From Pseudarthrobacter chlorophenolicus (GTDB lineage: Bacteria > Actinomycetota > Actinomycetes > Actinomycetales > Micrococcaceae): a stretch of DNA of 64,000 bases. The position numbers and the translations under genes are program-made. The DNA is taken from NCBI RefSeq assembly GCF_000962805.1, contig NZ_JZTW01000015.1, forward strand, positions 1 through 64,000. Reading direction: 5' to 3'. The notes under the pieces are model-generated. The model saw only the letters and a list, made by a program, of their open reading frames with translations, was not told the origin of the DNA and ran no database searches. The stretch's first letter is position 1. Each line of letters starts with the position of its first letter. Below are positions 42,404-49,410 of the stretch, one piece after another.

Positions 42404-42715
42404 TCAGGGTGTGTTGTCAGGAACGGTAATGACGCCATGACGTGAGCAGGCCGCCCACCAGCCCAGCGGTGTGACCTGGACCTTCAAGCGGCGCGCGCAG
42501 TGGCCGCAGAACCGCGGCGGTTCCAGGTGCAGCCTCGACGCGCACTGCAGGTGGGCGGACGACGGCGGCGTGGTCCCGCCGTCGTCCGTTTCCTTCCTGC
42601 GGTGGCTGCCTTCGCCGCGGGCCAGTTCGCGTGCGTTCTCTCTCCGGGGCTCGCCGCAGAGGCCGCAAAACGGGGCCTCGACCTCGGGGTGGGCTCCGGC
42701 CGGGAGCGGGCTCAC
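42404..42715 (-). CDS. bsaP: Biotin synthase auxiliary protein BsaP
   Basis: This 103-aa protein follows bioB with a 4-nt ATGA overlap, the arrangement of BsaP, which mycobacterial biotin synthases need to convert dethiobiotin to biotin. Cys and His residues are typical: C17-x2-C20, H55-x2-C58, [10 protein letters not shown] (C70, C73) and C90-x2-H93 in the final ACSRHG. Known BsaP proteins (Rv1590 type) are shorter. The extra residues, about 38-54, are low in order and are encoded by a perfect 13-bp inverted repeat at 42556-42588, which looks like an in-frame insertion. Confidence 0.87.
   Translation of the reverse strand: MSPLPAGAHPEVEAPFCGLCGEPRRENARELARGEGSHRRKETDDGGTTPPSSAHLQCASRLHLEPPRFCGHCARRLKVQVTPLGWWAACSRHGVITVPDNTP
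42556..42588. repeat. Perfect hairpin inside bsaP
   Basis: CGGACGACGGCGG (42556-42568) is the exact reverse complement of 42576-42588, with a 7-nt loop. It encodes residues 43-54 of BsaP. The GACGACGGCGG arm also occurs in the terminator at 19183 and in the Hpt-like gene near 39577, suggesting a mobile or recurrent palindromic element. Confidence 0.6.
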
Positions 42716-43725
42716 AGGGTCTTCTGCAGTTCCCTGATGGGCATGTTGAGGTCCACCAGGAGGTTAAGATCGGCGGTGGCGGGGCGGCCCAAGGTGGTGA
42801 GGTAGTTTCCTACGATGACCGCGTTGATGCCGCCCAGGAGCCCTTCCCTGGTGCCCAGATCGCCAAGCGTCAGCTCGCGTCCGCCGGCGTAGCGCAGCAC
42901 CGTTCGGGGCATGGCCAGCCGGAAGGCCGCGATGGCCCGGAGGGCGTCTTTGCCGTCCATGATGCCCTGGTTTTCGAGCGGCGTTCCCGGCCTGGGGTTG
43001 AGGAAGTTCAGCGGCACTTCGTGAGGCCCAAGTGCTGCCAGCTGGGCGGCGAGTTCTGCCCGCTGGTGGAGTGACTCGCCCATTCCGAGGAGCGCCCCGC
43101 AGCACAGTTCCATGCTGGCAGCCTTCACCATGGCGCAGGTTTCGAGCCGTTCCTCATAGGTGTGCGTGGTGACCACCTGCGGGAAGAAGCTGCGGGCGGT
43201 TTCGAGATTGTGGTTGTAGCGGTGGACGCCCCAGCCGGCGAGCTGGTCCACCTGCCGTTGGGTGAGCATGCCCAGGGAACACGCGATGTTGATGTCCACC
43301 TCCTCGGCGATCCGGTCGATGGCGAACTTGACCTGGTTCATCAGCTTGATGTCCGGGCCGCGCACGGCGGCCACAATGCAGAACTCCGTGGCGCCGGTAG
43401 CGGCCGTTTCCTTGGCCGCCTTCACCAGTTCCGGGATGTCCAGCCAAACGCCGCGGACGGGACTGTCAAAGAGCCCGGACTGGCTGCAGAAGTGGCAGTC
43501 TTCCGGGCAGCCGCCGGTCTTGATGGAGACGATGCCTTCAACCTCCACGTCCTCGCCGCAATGCCGGAGCCGGACCTGGTGCGCCAGCTCCAAGGCCTGG
43601 GGGAGCGCTTCGTCCGGGAGAGTAAGGACCTCCACCAGCTGGTCTTCGGTGAGGCCGGTGCCCTGCTCCAGGACCTGGGCGCGGGCTGTTTCCAGGATGG
43701 GCCAGCTGTGGACGGTGGCAGTCAT
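42712..43725 (-). CDS. bioB: Biotin synthase
   Basis: This 337-aa radical SAM enzyme inserts sulphur into dethiobiotin to make biotin. The SAM-cluster motif is C73-x3-C77-x2-C80 ([14 protein letters not shown]). The [14 protein letters not shown] and [28 protein letters not shown] segments and the conserved Arg in the second-cluster strand are family features. It is cytosolic. It is followed by bsaP with translational coupling. No bioA, bioD or bioF is adjacent, so the pathway is split across the chromosome. Confidence 0.97.
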   Translation of the reverse strand: MTATVHSWPILETARAQVLEQGTGLTEDQLVEVLTLPDEALPQALELAHQVRLRHCGEDVEVEGIVSIKTGGCPEDCHFCSQSGLFDSPVRGVWLDIPELVKAAKETAATGATEFCIVAAVRGPDIKLMNQVKFAIDRIAEEVDINIACSLGMLTQRQVDQLAGWGVHRYNHNLETARSFFPQVVTTHTYEERLETCAMVKAASMELCCGALLGMGESLHQRAELAAQLAALGPHEVPLNFLNPRPGTPLENQGIMDGKDALRAIAAFRLAMPRTVLRYAGGRELTLGDLGTREGLLGGINAVIVGNYLTTLGRPATADLNLLVDLNMPIRELQKTL

Positions 43726-43824
43726 GGGTGGTCCTTTGTCTCGCGGGATGTACCTTTCCGACGCTAGTTCCAGGGGTGCCGGCCGTTTTTGTGGGGTGGC
43801 AACAAGAAGCCTGACCGCCCGTTG

Positions 43825-43851
43825 TTGACTGGAGCAGTCAAGGCTTTACAT
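43825..43851 (+). promoter_or_regulatory. NCS1 permease promoter with overlapping inverted repeat
   Basis: TTGACT-GGAGC-AGTCAA (43825-43841) is a perfect inverted repeat whose left arm can serve as the -35 box. TTACAT at 43846-43851 is a possible -10 box with a 15-nt spacer. The dyad lies in the bioB/permease divergent spacer and is a likely operator for one or both genes. Confidence 0.5.
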
Positions 43852-43941
43852 CACTGAAACAGGACCGTGACGGGACCGTCTCTTCGGCTGGATAGCGTCT
43901 CCCGCAGACCCTCGAACTCCGAACGAAAGCGACGCACCCCC

Positions 43942-45669
43942 ATGAGCCACGACTCAGACACCACGCAACTGCTGGAGCCTGCCGCACCGCCGGGCGCCGG
44001 CGTCGTCGGCGGATCCCCGGCCACTCCCACCGCGGGAAACGCGGCCGCACTGAACGCCACCAAGGAGAGCCTTGAGGACTACACGCTCCGGTTCGCCCCG
44101 CGCTCGTACCGTAAATGGAGCGCAGGCGTGGTGGCAACCAGCGCTTTGGGCGGCATCGCCTACCTGGCGGACTTCTCCATCGGCGCGAACATCGGGATTT
44201 CCTATGGCACGGTGAACGCGATCTTCGGCATCCTGGTGGCCGCCGTCATCATCTTCGCCACCGGCTTTCCGCTGGCCTATTACGCGGCCCGCTACAACAT
44301 CGACCTGGACCTGATCACCCGCGGCTCCGGCTTCGGGTACTACGGATCCGTGGTCACCAACGTCATCTTCGCCACGTTCACGTTCATCTTCTTCGCGCTG
44401 GAAGGCTCCATTATGGCCCAAGGCCTGGAGTTGGGCCTGGGGATCCCGCAGTGGCTGGGATACGCCGCATCCACGGTGATCATCATCCCGCTGGTGATCT
44501 ATGGGATGAACACCCTGGCCAAGCTGCAGGTCTGGACCACGCCGCTCTGGCTGCTCCTGATGGTGGTTCCCGTGGGGTACCTGCTGATTTCGCACCCGGA
44601 GAGCATCGACAGCTTCTTTGCCTACACGGGCGAGTCCGGCGACGGCGGTCCGAACCTGGCTTCCGTGATGCTCGCGGCCGGCGTGTGCCTGTCCCTGATG
44701 GCGCAGATTGCCGAGCAGATTGACTACCTCCGGTTCATGCCGCCGCGCACCGACGCCAACCGTGGGGCCTGGTGGCGGGCCGTCATCCTCGCTGGACCGG
44801 GTTGGGTGATCTTTGGGGCCATCAAGCAGATCGTGGGCCTGTTCATCGCCATCTACCTGATTGCAACGCTGGACCCCGCGGCATCCGCCACTGCCAACGA
44901 GCCCGTACACCAGTTCCTGGGCGTGTACCAGGAGATGATGCCGGCCTGGCTGGCGATGACACTGGCTGTGGTGCTGGTGGTCATTTCGCAGATCAAGATC
45001 AACGTCACCAACGCCTACTCCGGCTCACTGGCGTGGACCAACAGCTTCACCCGTATCACCAAGACCTACCCGGGCCGGATGGTGTTCGTGGTGGTCAACC
45101 TGCTGATCGCCCTGGTCCTGATGGAAGCCAACATGTTCGACTTCCTCAACACCATCCTCGGCTTCTACGCAAACTGCGCCATGGCCTGGGTGGTCACTGT
45201 TGCCTCCGATATCGCCATCAACAAGTACCTGCTCAAGATTTCCCCGAAGGTGCCCGAGTTCCGCCGCGGCATGCTCTACGCCGTGAACCCGGTGGGGTTT
45301 GTATCGATGCTGGTATCCGCGGGCGTTTCCATCGCTGTGTTCTTTGGTGCTTTCGGGTCCGGCATCCAGCCCTATTCACCCATCTTCGCTGTTGGCCTGG
45401 CGCTGGTGTTGCCGCTGGCGCTCGCCGTCCTGACCCGCGGCCGCTACTACCTCCGCCGGATCGACGACGGCATTGATCTGCCCATGTTCGACGCCGATGG
45501 GAACCCCAGCGACGCAAAGCTCACCTGCCACGTGACCGGCCTTGAGTTTGAGCGCCCCGATATGGTGCGCTCGGCACAGGACGCGCCCGACGGCGGCCCG
45601 CAGTACGTTTCGTCGCTCGCCTTGTCGACCGATAAGACAGGGGAGTTGGTTCTTCCGGCGCAGAAGTAG
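43942..45669 (+). CDS. NCS1 family nucleobase permease
   Basis: This 575-aa protein starts at ATG 43942. It has an unstructured N-terminal segment of about 45 residues and twelve membrane helices, with the purine-cytosine permease pattern: SLEDYTLRFAPRSYRKWSAGVVATSALGGIAYLADFSIG, RGSGFGYYGSVVTNVIFATFTFIFFALEG and QINVTNAYSGSLAWTNSFTR-like helix 8. It imports a purine, pyrimidine, hydantoin or related heterocycle with H+ or Na+. The long soluble C-terminus (about 70 residues after the last helix) is unusual for the family. Substrate not predictable from sequence. Confidence 0.87.
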   Translation: MSHDSDTTQLLEPAAPPGAGVVGGSPATPTAGNAAALNATKESLEDYTLRFAPRSYRKWSAGVVATSALGGIAYLADFSIGANIGISYGTVNAIFGILVAAVIIFATGFPLAYYAARYNIDLDLITRGSGFGYYGSVVTNVIFATFTFIFFALEGSIMAQGLELGLGIPQWLGYAASTVIIIPLVIYGMNTLAKLQVWTTPLWLLLMVVPVGYLLISHPESIDSFFAYTGESGDGGPNLASVMLAAGVCLSLMAQIAEQIDYLRFMPPRTDANRGAWWRAVILAGPGWVIFGAIKQIVGLFIAIYLIATLDPAASATANEPVHQFLGVYQEMMPAWLAMTLAVVLVVISQIKINVTNAYSGSLAWTNSFTRITKTYPGRMVFVVVNLLIALVLMEANMFDFLNTILGFYANCAMAWVVTVASDIAINKYLLKISPKVPEFRRGMLYAVNPVGFVSMLVSAGVSIAVFFGAFGSGIQPYSPIFAVGLALVLPLALAVLTRGRYYLRRIDDGIDLPMFDADGNPSDAKLTCHVTGLEFERPDMVRSAQDAPDGGPQYVSSLALSTDKTGELVLPAQK

Positions 45670-45709
45670 CCGTCCCGGAGCTCTGCGGTTGGAGCTGTTG
45701 CAGTTGGGG

Positions 45710-45736
45710 GAAGCCGGTGCCTGGGGCACCGGCTTC
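45710..45736 (+). terminator. Terminator after the permease gene
   Basis: GAAGCCGGTGC (45710-45720) is the exact complement of GCACCGGCTTC (45726-45736), with loop CTGGG and a following TTCC. It lies 41 nt after the permease stop. Confidence 0.8.
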
Positions 45737-45885
45737 TTCCATGTGACTTCCGCACCGCCTGGCGGGGTGGTAGAACCGGAGTCGGATGCCTGTGGATAAC
45801 TCTTATCGCCGAGATGTGACCTGGGCTACCCTTGAATCACTGTCCGGAGCAAGCCGTCTTGAAACTACTGGGGGAGTAGCGGCCC

Positions 45886-46548
45886 ATGACCTCGCGCAAC
45901 GTTCGTACGTCCGCTGGCCCTCGAGCTGGCGTAGTGGCCCTGGCGGTTGCCGGGGTGTTCCTGCTGGCTGGTTGCTCAGGCGGAGCGCCAGCGGATCCGG
46001 GGACCGGCTCGCCCAGTGCCTCGGGGTCAGCCTCGCCCAGTCCTTCGGCAACGCCTACTCCGACCCCCAGCGCTGTCTATAAGCCTGCCGATGCATCCGG
46101 CCCCGCCCAAAACGTCCCCGTCCCCGTGCTGCCGGAGGTGGCGAAGACGGAGACGAAGGAGGGTGCGGAGGCTTACGCGAAGTACTGGTTCAGCGTCCTG
46201 AGCTATGCCTACGAAACGGGCAACGTCGACACGTTCGAACAGGTGGAGCCGCCGGGATGCACTGCTTGCGTGAAGGTTAAGGAAGTCATTAGGAACTGGC
46301 ACTCGGAGGGTCGTTGGTTGGTGGGTGGCAAACTGACCACTCCCGTCGCGAACACCACCTTCGCGAAGGCCCAGGACGGCCGATATCAAGTTGCCGTGCA
46401 AGTTCATCAAGAACCTTTGTCCTACATGCGTGCCGACGGGTCAGTTGCTCGAACGGATCCTCAGGCACCCGATCAGGGCAACCTCCTCATGTTGGACTAC
46501 AAAGACGGGACTTGGCTTGCGAGTGAACTCGGAAGCATCGTTGGTTGA
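45886..46548 (+). CDS. DUF6318 family lipoprotein
   Basis: This 220-aa protein has a signal peptide with lipobox LAGC (VAGVFLLAGCSGG), then a Ser/Pro/Thr-rich wall-spanning linker. The DUF6318 domain follows (AKTETKEGAEAYAKYWFSVLSYAYETGNVDTFEQVEPPGCTACVKVKEVI...WLVGGKL). The CTAC pair may form a disulphide. DUF6318 is restricted to actinobacteria and its function is unknown; the NTF2-like pattern suggests a binding role outside the cell. GGGGGAG precedes the ATG. The stop is 2 nt before the next start, so the two genes form an operon. Confidence 0.85.
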   Translation: MTSRNVRTSAGPRAGVVALAVAGVFLLAGCSGGAPADPGTGSPSASGSASPSPSATPTPTPSAVYKPADASGPAQNVPVPVLPEVAKTETKEGAEAYAKYWFSVLSYAYETGNVDTFEQVEPPGCTACVKVKEVIRNWHSEGRWLVGGKLTTPVANTTFAKAQDGRYQVAVQVHQEPLSYMRADGSVARTDPQAPDQGNLLMLDYKDGTWLASELGSIVG

Positions 46549-46550
46549 CC

Positions 46551-47468
46551 ATGTTTCGGTTCAAGCGGCTCTGCATAGTCGTGGTCACCTCAAGCGCCAT
46601 CTTGCTTGCTCCACTTCCAGCTAAAGCGGCGGATGATCCGGAGTTCGGCGGTGAGTGGAATCCTGGATTGGGGATGAGTGGACACGTTTGGGACTCCGAA
46701 CGCAACGAATTTGTCACTCCGGAACCGGGCGCAGTGAACACTGACCCCAACGAGTACAAGTATGAACTGCAGTGCCACCTCGGCGGGGGAGATTTCGATA
46801 CCCCCTGCCTGGCCCGCCAGTTGGAGTGTAAGAACGGCCCCGACGGTGAAGAAGGCATCCCAGTCATGTGGCTGTCACGGCCGCGGGGCGTTCCCGGCGC
46901 CGTGTGGGCGCCGCATTCCGGCCCTACCTGCCTGTACGACGCCAGGCCCGAGGACCTGCTGCCAAGGATCGCAGCGGACATCCAGCGCGAGTTCCAGAAC
47001 CTGCCCGTGAGCGCAGGATCTGTCACCGCGCAGCCAAGCCCGCACACCCTCAGGGGCGCCGAGACCAACTTCTACGCGGAGTCAGTGGAGCAACAGTTCG
47101 ACATCACCATGTTCGGCCAGCAGGTCCACGTCGTCGCCACTCCGGTGCAGTACACGTGGAACTACGGTGACGGGACTGTCTTCGGCCCGCAGCCCTCGAT
47201 GGGCGGCCCGCTGCCCCAGGACCGGTGGGGCGAAAAGACCCGGACCAGCCACGCCTACGGGGCCACGGGTGACTTCCAGGTAGTGCTGACCACATACTTC
47301 CAGGGAACTTACTCCGTCAATAACGGCCCTGCCCTCCCGATTCCCGGCCAAGGGCAGTTCAGCGCCCCGCCACAGACCATCAGCGTCTGGCGGTCGCTCA
47401 CCAGGAACTACGCCGACGACTGCAACGCCAACCCGCAGGGACAAGGCTGTCCCGGCACCGCCCGTTAA
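46551..47468 (+). CDS. Secreted protein with PKD-like domain
   Basis: This 305-aa protein has a signal peptide (FKRLCIVVVTSSAILLAPLPAKAA), four Cys in the N-terminal third and a PKD-like segment in the C-terminal half (VQYTWNYGDGTVFGPQPSMG...SHAYGATGDFQVVLTTYFQGTYSV), recognisable by the W-x-Y/F-GDG and H-x-Y motifs. It lies 2 nt after the DUF6318 lipoprotein stop, so the pair probably forms an extracytoplasmic complex. This genus has many such pairs in its surface proteome; the specific role is unknown. Confidence 0.8.
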   Translation: MFRFKRLCIVVVTSSAILLAPLPAKAADDPEFGGEWNPGLGMSGHVWDSERNEFVTPEPGAVNTDPNEYKYELQCHLGGGDFDTPCLARQLECKNGPDGEEGIPVMWLSRPRGVPGAVWAPHSGPTCLYDARPEDLLPRIAADIQREFQNLPVSAGSVTAQPSPHTLRGAETNFYAESVEQQFDITMFGQQVHVVATPVQYTWNYGDGTVFGPQPSMGGPLPQDRWGEKTRTSHAYGATGDFQVVLTTYFQGTYSVNNGPALPIPGQGQFSAPPQTISVWRSLTRNYADDCNANPQGQGCPGTAR

Positions 47469-47508
47469 CAGCCGGTGTCCAACTGGCCGGTTCGTCCCGG
47501 TCCGCATA

Positions 47509-47528
47509 CACAGGACAGCTGTCCTGTG
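47509..47528. promoter_or_regulatory. Perfect 20-bp palindrome upstream of the alkene reductase
   Basis: CACAGGACAGCTGTCCTGTG is perfectly palindromic, about 80 bp before the reductase start. Operators of this size are typical of TetR or MarR repressors that control Old Yellow Enzymes. No regulator gene is adjacent, so the protein that reads it is encoded elsewhere. Confidence 0.7.
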
Positions 47529-47609
47529 ATTCGCCTCGCATCCGGAATAGTTGCACGCGCTTCTTAGTTGGCAGGAAGAGTAAGCCTTCAGCCCCCGAAA
47601 GGAACGCGC

Positions 47610-48689
47610 ATGCTGTTTTCCACCCTCACCCTCGGCGAACTTGAGCTCCCCAACCGTCTGGTCATGGCGCCACTGACGCGCGTCCGCTCCGGCGAGGCAG
47701 GCGTCCCGGGGCCGCTCGTCGTCGAGCATTACCGCCAGCGTGCCTCGCTCGGCCTGATCGTCAGCGAAGGCACCCACCCAAGCGCCGGTGCACGTTCGTA
47801 CGCCGGCCAGCCGGGGATCTTCACCCCCGAACAGGTTGCAGGCTGGAAGAAGGTCACGGACGCTGTTCACGCGGAGGGTGGCCGGATGTTCGCCCAGATC
47901 ATGCACGGCGGGCGCGTCTCGCACCAGGACATCACGGGCGGCGCGGAAATCGTGGCGCCCAGCGCCGTTGCCGTGGAAGGTACCGTCCACACACCGGCCG
48001 GCAAGCAGCCCTACCCGGTGCCGCGTGCCCTCGACACGGACGAACTGCCCATGGTCATCCAGGAACTCGTCAACGCCTCCCTCAACGCCATTGAAGCCGG
48101 ATTCGACGGCGTCGAGCTGCACTCCGCCAACGGATACCTGCTGCACGAGTTCCTTGCCCCGAACTCCAACATCCGGACTGACAGCTACGGCGGTTCGCCC
48201 GAGAACCGTGCCCGCTTCGTCATTGAAACCGTGAACGCCGTTGTGGCAGCAGTGGGGGCCAACCGAGTGGGCATCCGCATCTCTCCCGAGCACAACGTCC
48301 AGGGCATCGCTGAGACGGACGCAGCGGACGTCCGCGCCACCTACGAAGTGCTGGTGGACAGCATTGCCCCGCTCAACCTCGCCTACCTCAGCGTCCTCCA
48401 CCACGAGCCCACCGGCCAGCTGGTCCAGGACCTCCGCAACCGTTTCGGCGGACCGTTCCTGGTGAACACCGGCTTCGGCGTGGTGACCACCCGGGAAGAG
48501 GCAGTGAGCCTCGTAGCTGACGGACATGCAGACGCCGTGGTGGTGGGCCGGCCCGCCATCGCCAACCCGGACCTTGCCCGGCGCTGGAAGGAAAGCCTGC
48601 CGCTCAACGAGCCGGACGCCAGCACGTTCTACAGCACTGGTGCTGAAGGCTACACGGACTACCCCTTTTACCAGGACAGCAACTCGTAG
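47610..48689 (+). CDS. Old Yellow Enzyme-type alkene reductase
   Basis: This 359-aa FMN-dependent enzyme matches OYE/NemA: LELPNRLVMAPLTRVRS at the FMN site, GLIVSEGTHPSAGARSYAGQPGIF, FAQIMHGGRVSH, and the substrate-binding His/Asn pair in ELHSANGYLLHEFLAPNSNIRTDSYGGSPENRARF. The pair is of the His/Asn type. It reduces activated C=C bonds or nitro groups with NAD(P)H and often responds to electrophile stress. Start chosen at ATG 47610 (GAAAGGAA upstream). A 20-bp palindrome precedes it and a strong terminator follows. Confidence 0.94.
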   Translation: MLFSTLTLGELELPNRLVMAPLTRVRSGEAGVPGPLVVEHYRQRASLGLIVSEGTHPSAGARSYAGQPGIFTPEQVAGWKKVTDAVHAEGGRMFAQIMHGGRVSHQDITGGAEIVAPSAVAVEGTVHTPAGKQPYPVPRALDTDELPMVIQELVNASLNAIEAGFDGVELHSANGYLLHEFLAPNSNIRTDSYGGSPENRARFVIETVNAVVAAVGANRVGIRISPEHNVQGIAETDAADVRATYEVLVDSIAPLNLAYLSVLHHEPTGQLVQDLRNRFGGPFLVNTGFGVVTTREEAVSLVADGHADAVVVGRPAIANPDLARRWKESLPLNEPDASTFYSTGAEGYTDYPFYQDSNS

Positions 48690-48710
48690 CAGCCAGCGAC
48701 CACATGCGAT

Positions 48711-48742
48711 GAGGGCGGTACCCGTGATCGGGTACCGCCCTC
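48711..48742 (+). terminator. Terminator after the alkene reductase
   Basis: GAGGGCGGTACCC (48711-48723) is perfectly complementary to GGGTACCGCCCTC (48730-48742) with a GTGATC loop. It lies 22 nt after the reductase stop. The following 184 bp show no gene. Confidence 0.85.
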
Positions 48743-48926
48743 ATCTGCTGCTGCACGGTGTGCTGTCCCGGCAGCGAAAAACCGGAAGCCATCCGACGAC
48801 CCCCGGCCTACTCGGATTTTTGGCCCGCCGGACCCCTTTGGAAGCCGGCGGTGATCAGATGCTACTCCACCGAATTGACATTTACTAGGGCCCTTTTCGG
48901 CCGCAGAACGGGTGCCGGTTGGCGGG

Positions 48927-49223
48927 CTACAGAAACGCCTCGCGGCCCGTCCCTTCCTTCATGACGAGCCTGTCGTCCTGGATGGAGACAAGTACGCTTT
49001 TGGGCTTTCCGCTGACCTTGGTGATGGCCTTCAGTCCGCGGTTGGTCACCTCAACGCCCACCTGGGAACCCTTCGCCGGCAGTTCGACAGAGACCTCGGA
49101 GGCGATCCCGAGGATTGGATTGGTGGAGACATCAACCTCCCGCCACACCTGCTTGCCGTTGACCGTCAGGGTGATGTTGGCCTCCTCGAACCCTTCCTGA
49201 AACACAATCAGCAGTTCTTTCAT
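48927..49223 (-). CDS. Hypothetical small beta-rich protein
   Basis: This 98-aa protein starts at ATG 49223. It is mostly alternating strands: KELLIVFQEGFEEANITLTVNGKQVWREVDVSTNP, ILGIASEVSVELPAKGSQVGVEVTNRGLKAIT and KSVLVSIQDDRLVMKEGTG. It has no signal peptide, membrane helix or recognised domain. The pattern suggests an Ig-like or beta-sandwich fold. Codon use looks like its neighbours. The frame above 49223 adds residues without family character. Confidence 0.65.
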   Translation of the reverse strand: MKELLIVFQEGFEEANITLTVNGKQVWREVDVSTNPILGIASEVSVELPAKGSQVGVEVTNRGLKAITKVSGKPKSVLVSIQDDRLVMKEGTGREAFL

Positions 49224-49410
49224 GGCGGCCTCTTCCTCGAGCATTAATGGCCTAAGACGGCATATCAACTACAGCACTTCGCGGACGGGAGCGGAATACC
49301 CTTACCTGCCGCGCGGCCCCGGGAGGGCGGCTCCCCAACGCCCAATCGCGGTAGCCCTGGCATTTCCGCAGCCGGTGGAGCGCAACAGGCGGGTAAGGCA
49401 AGATGTTCTC

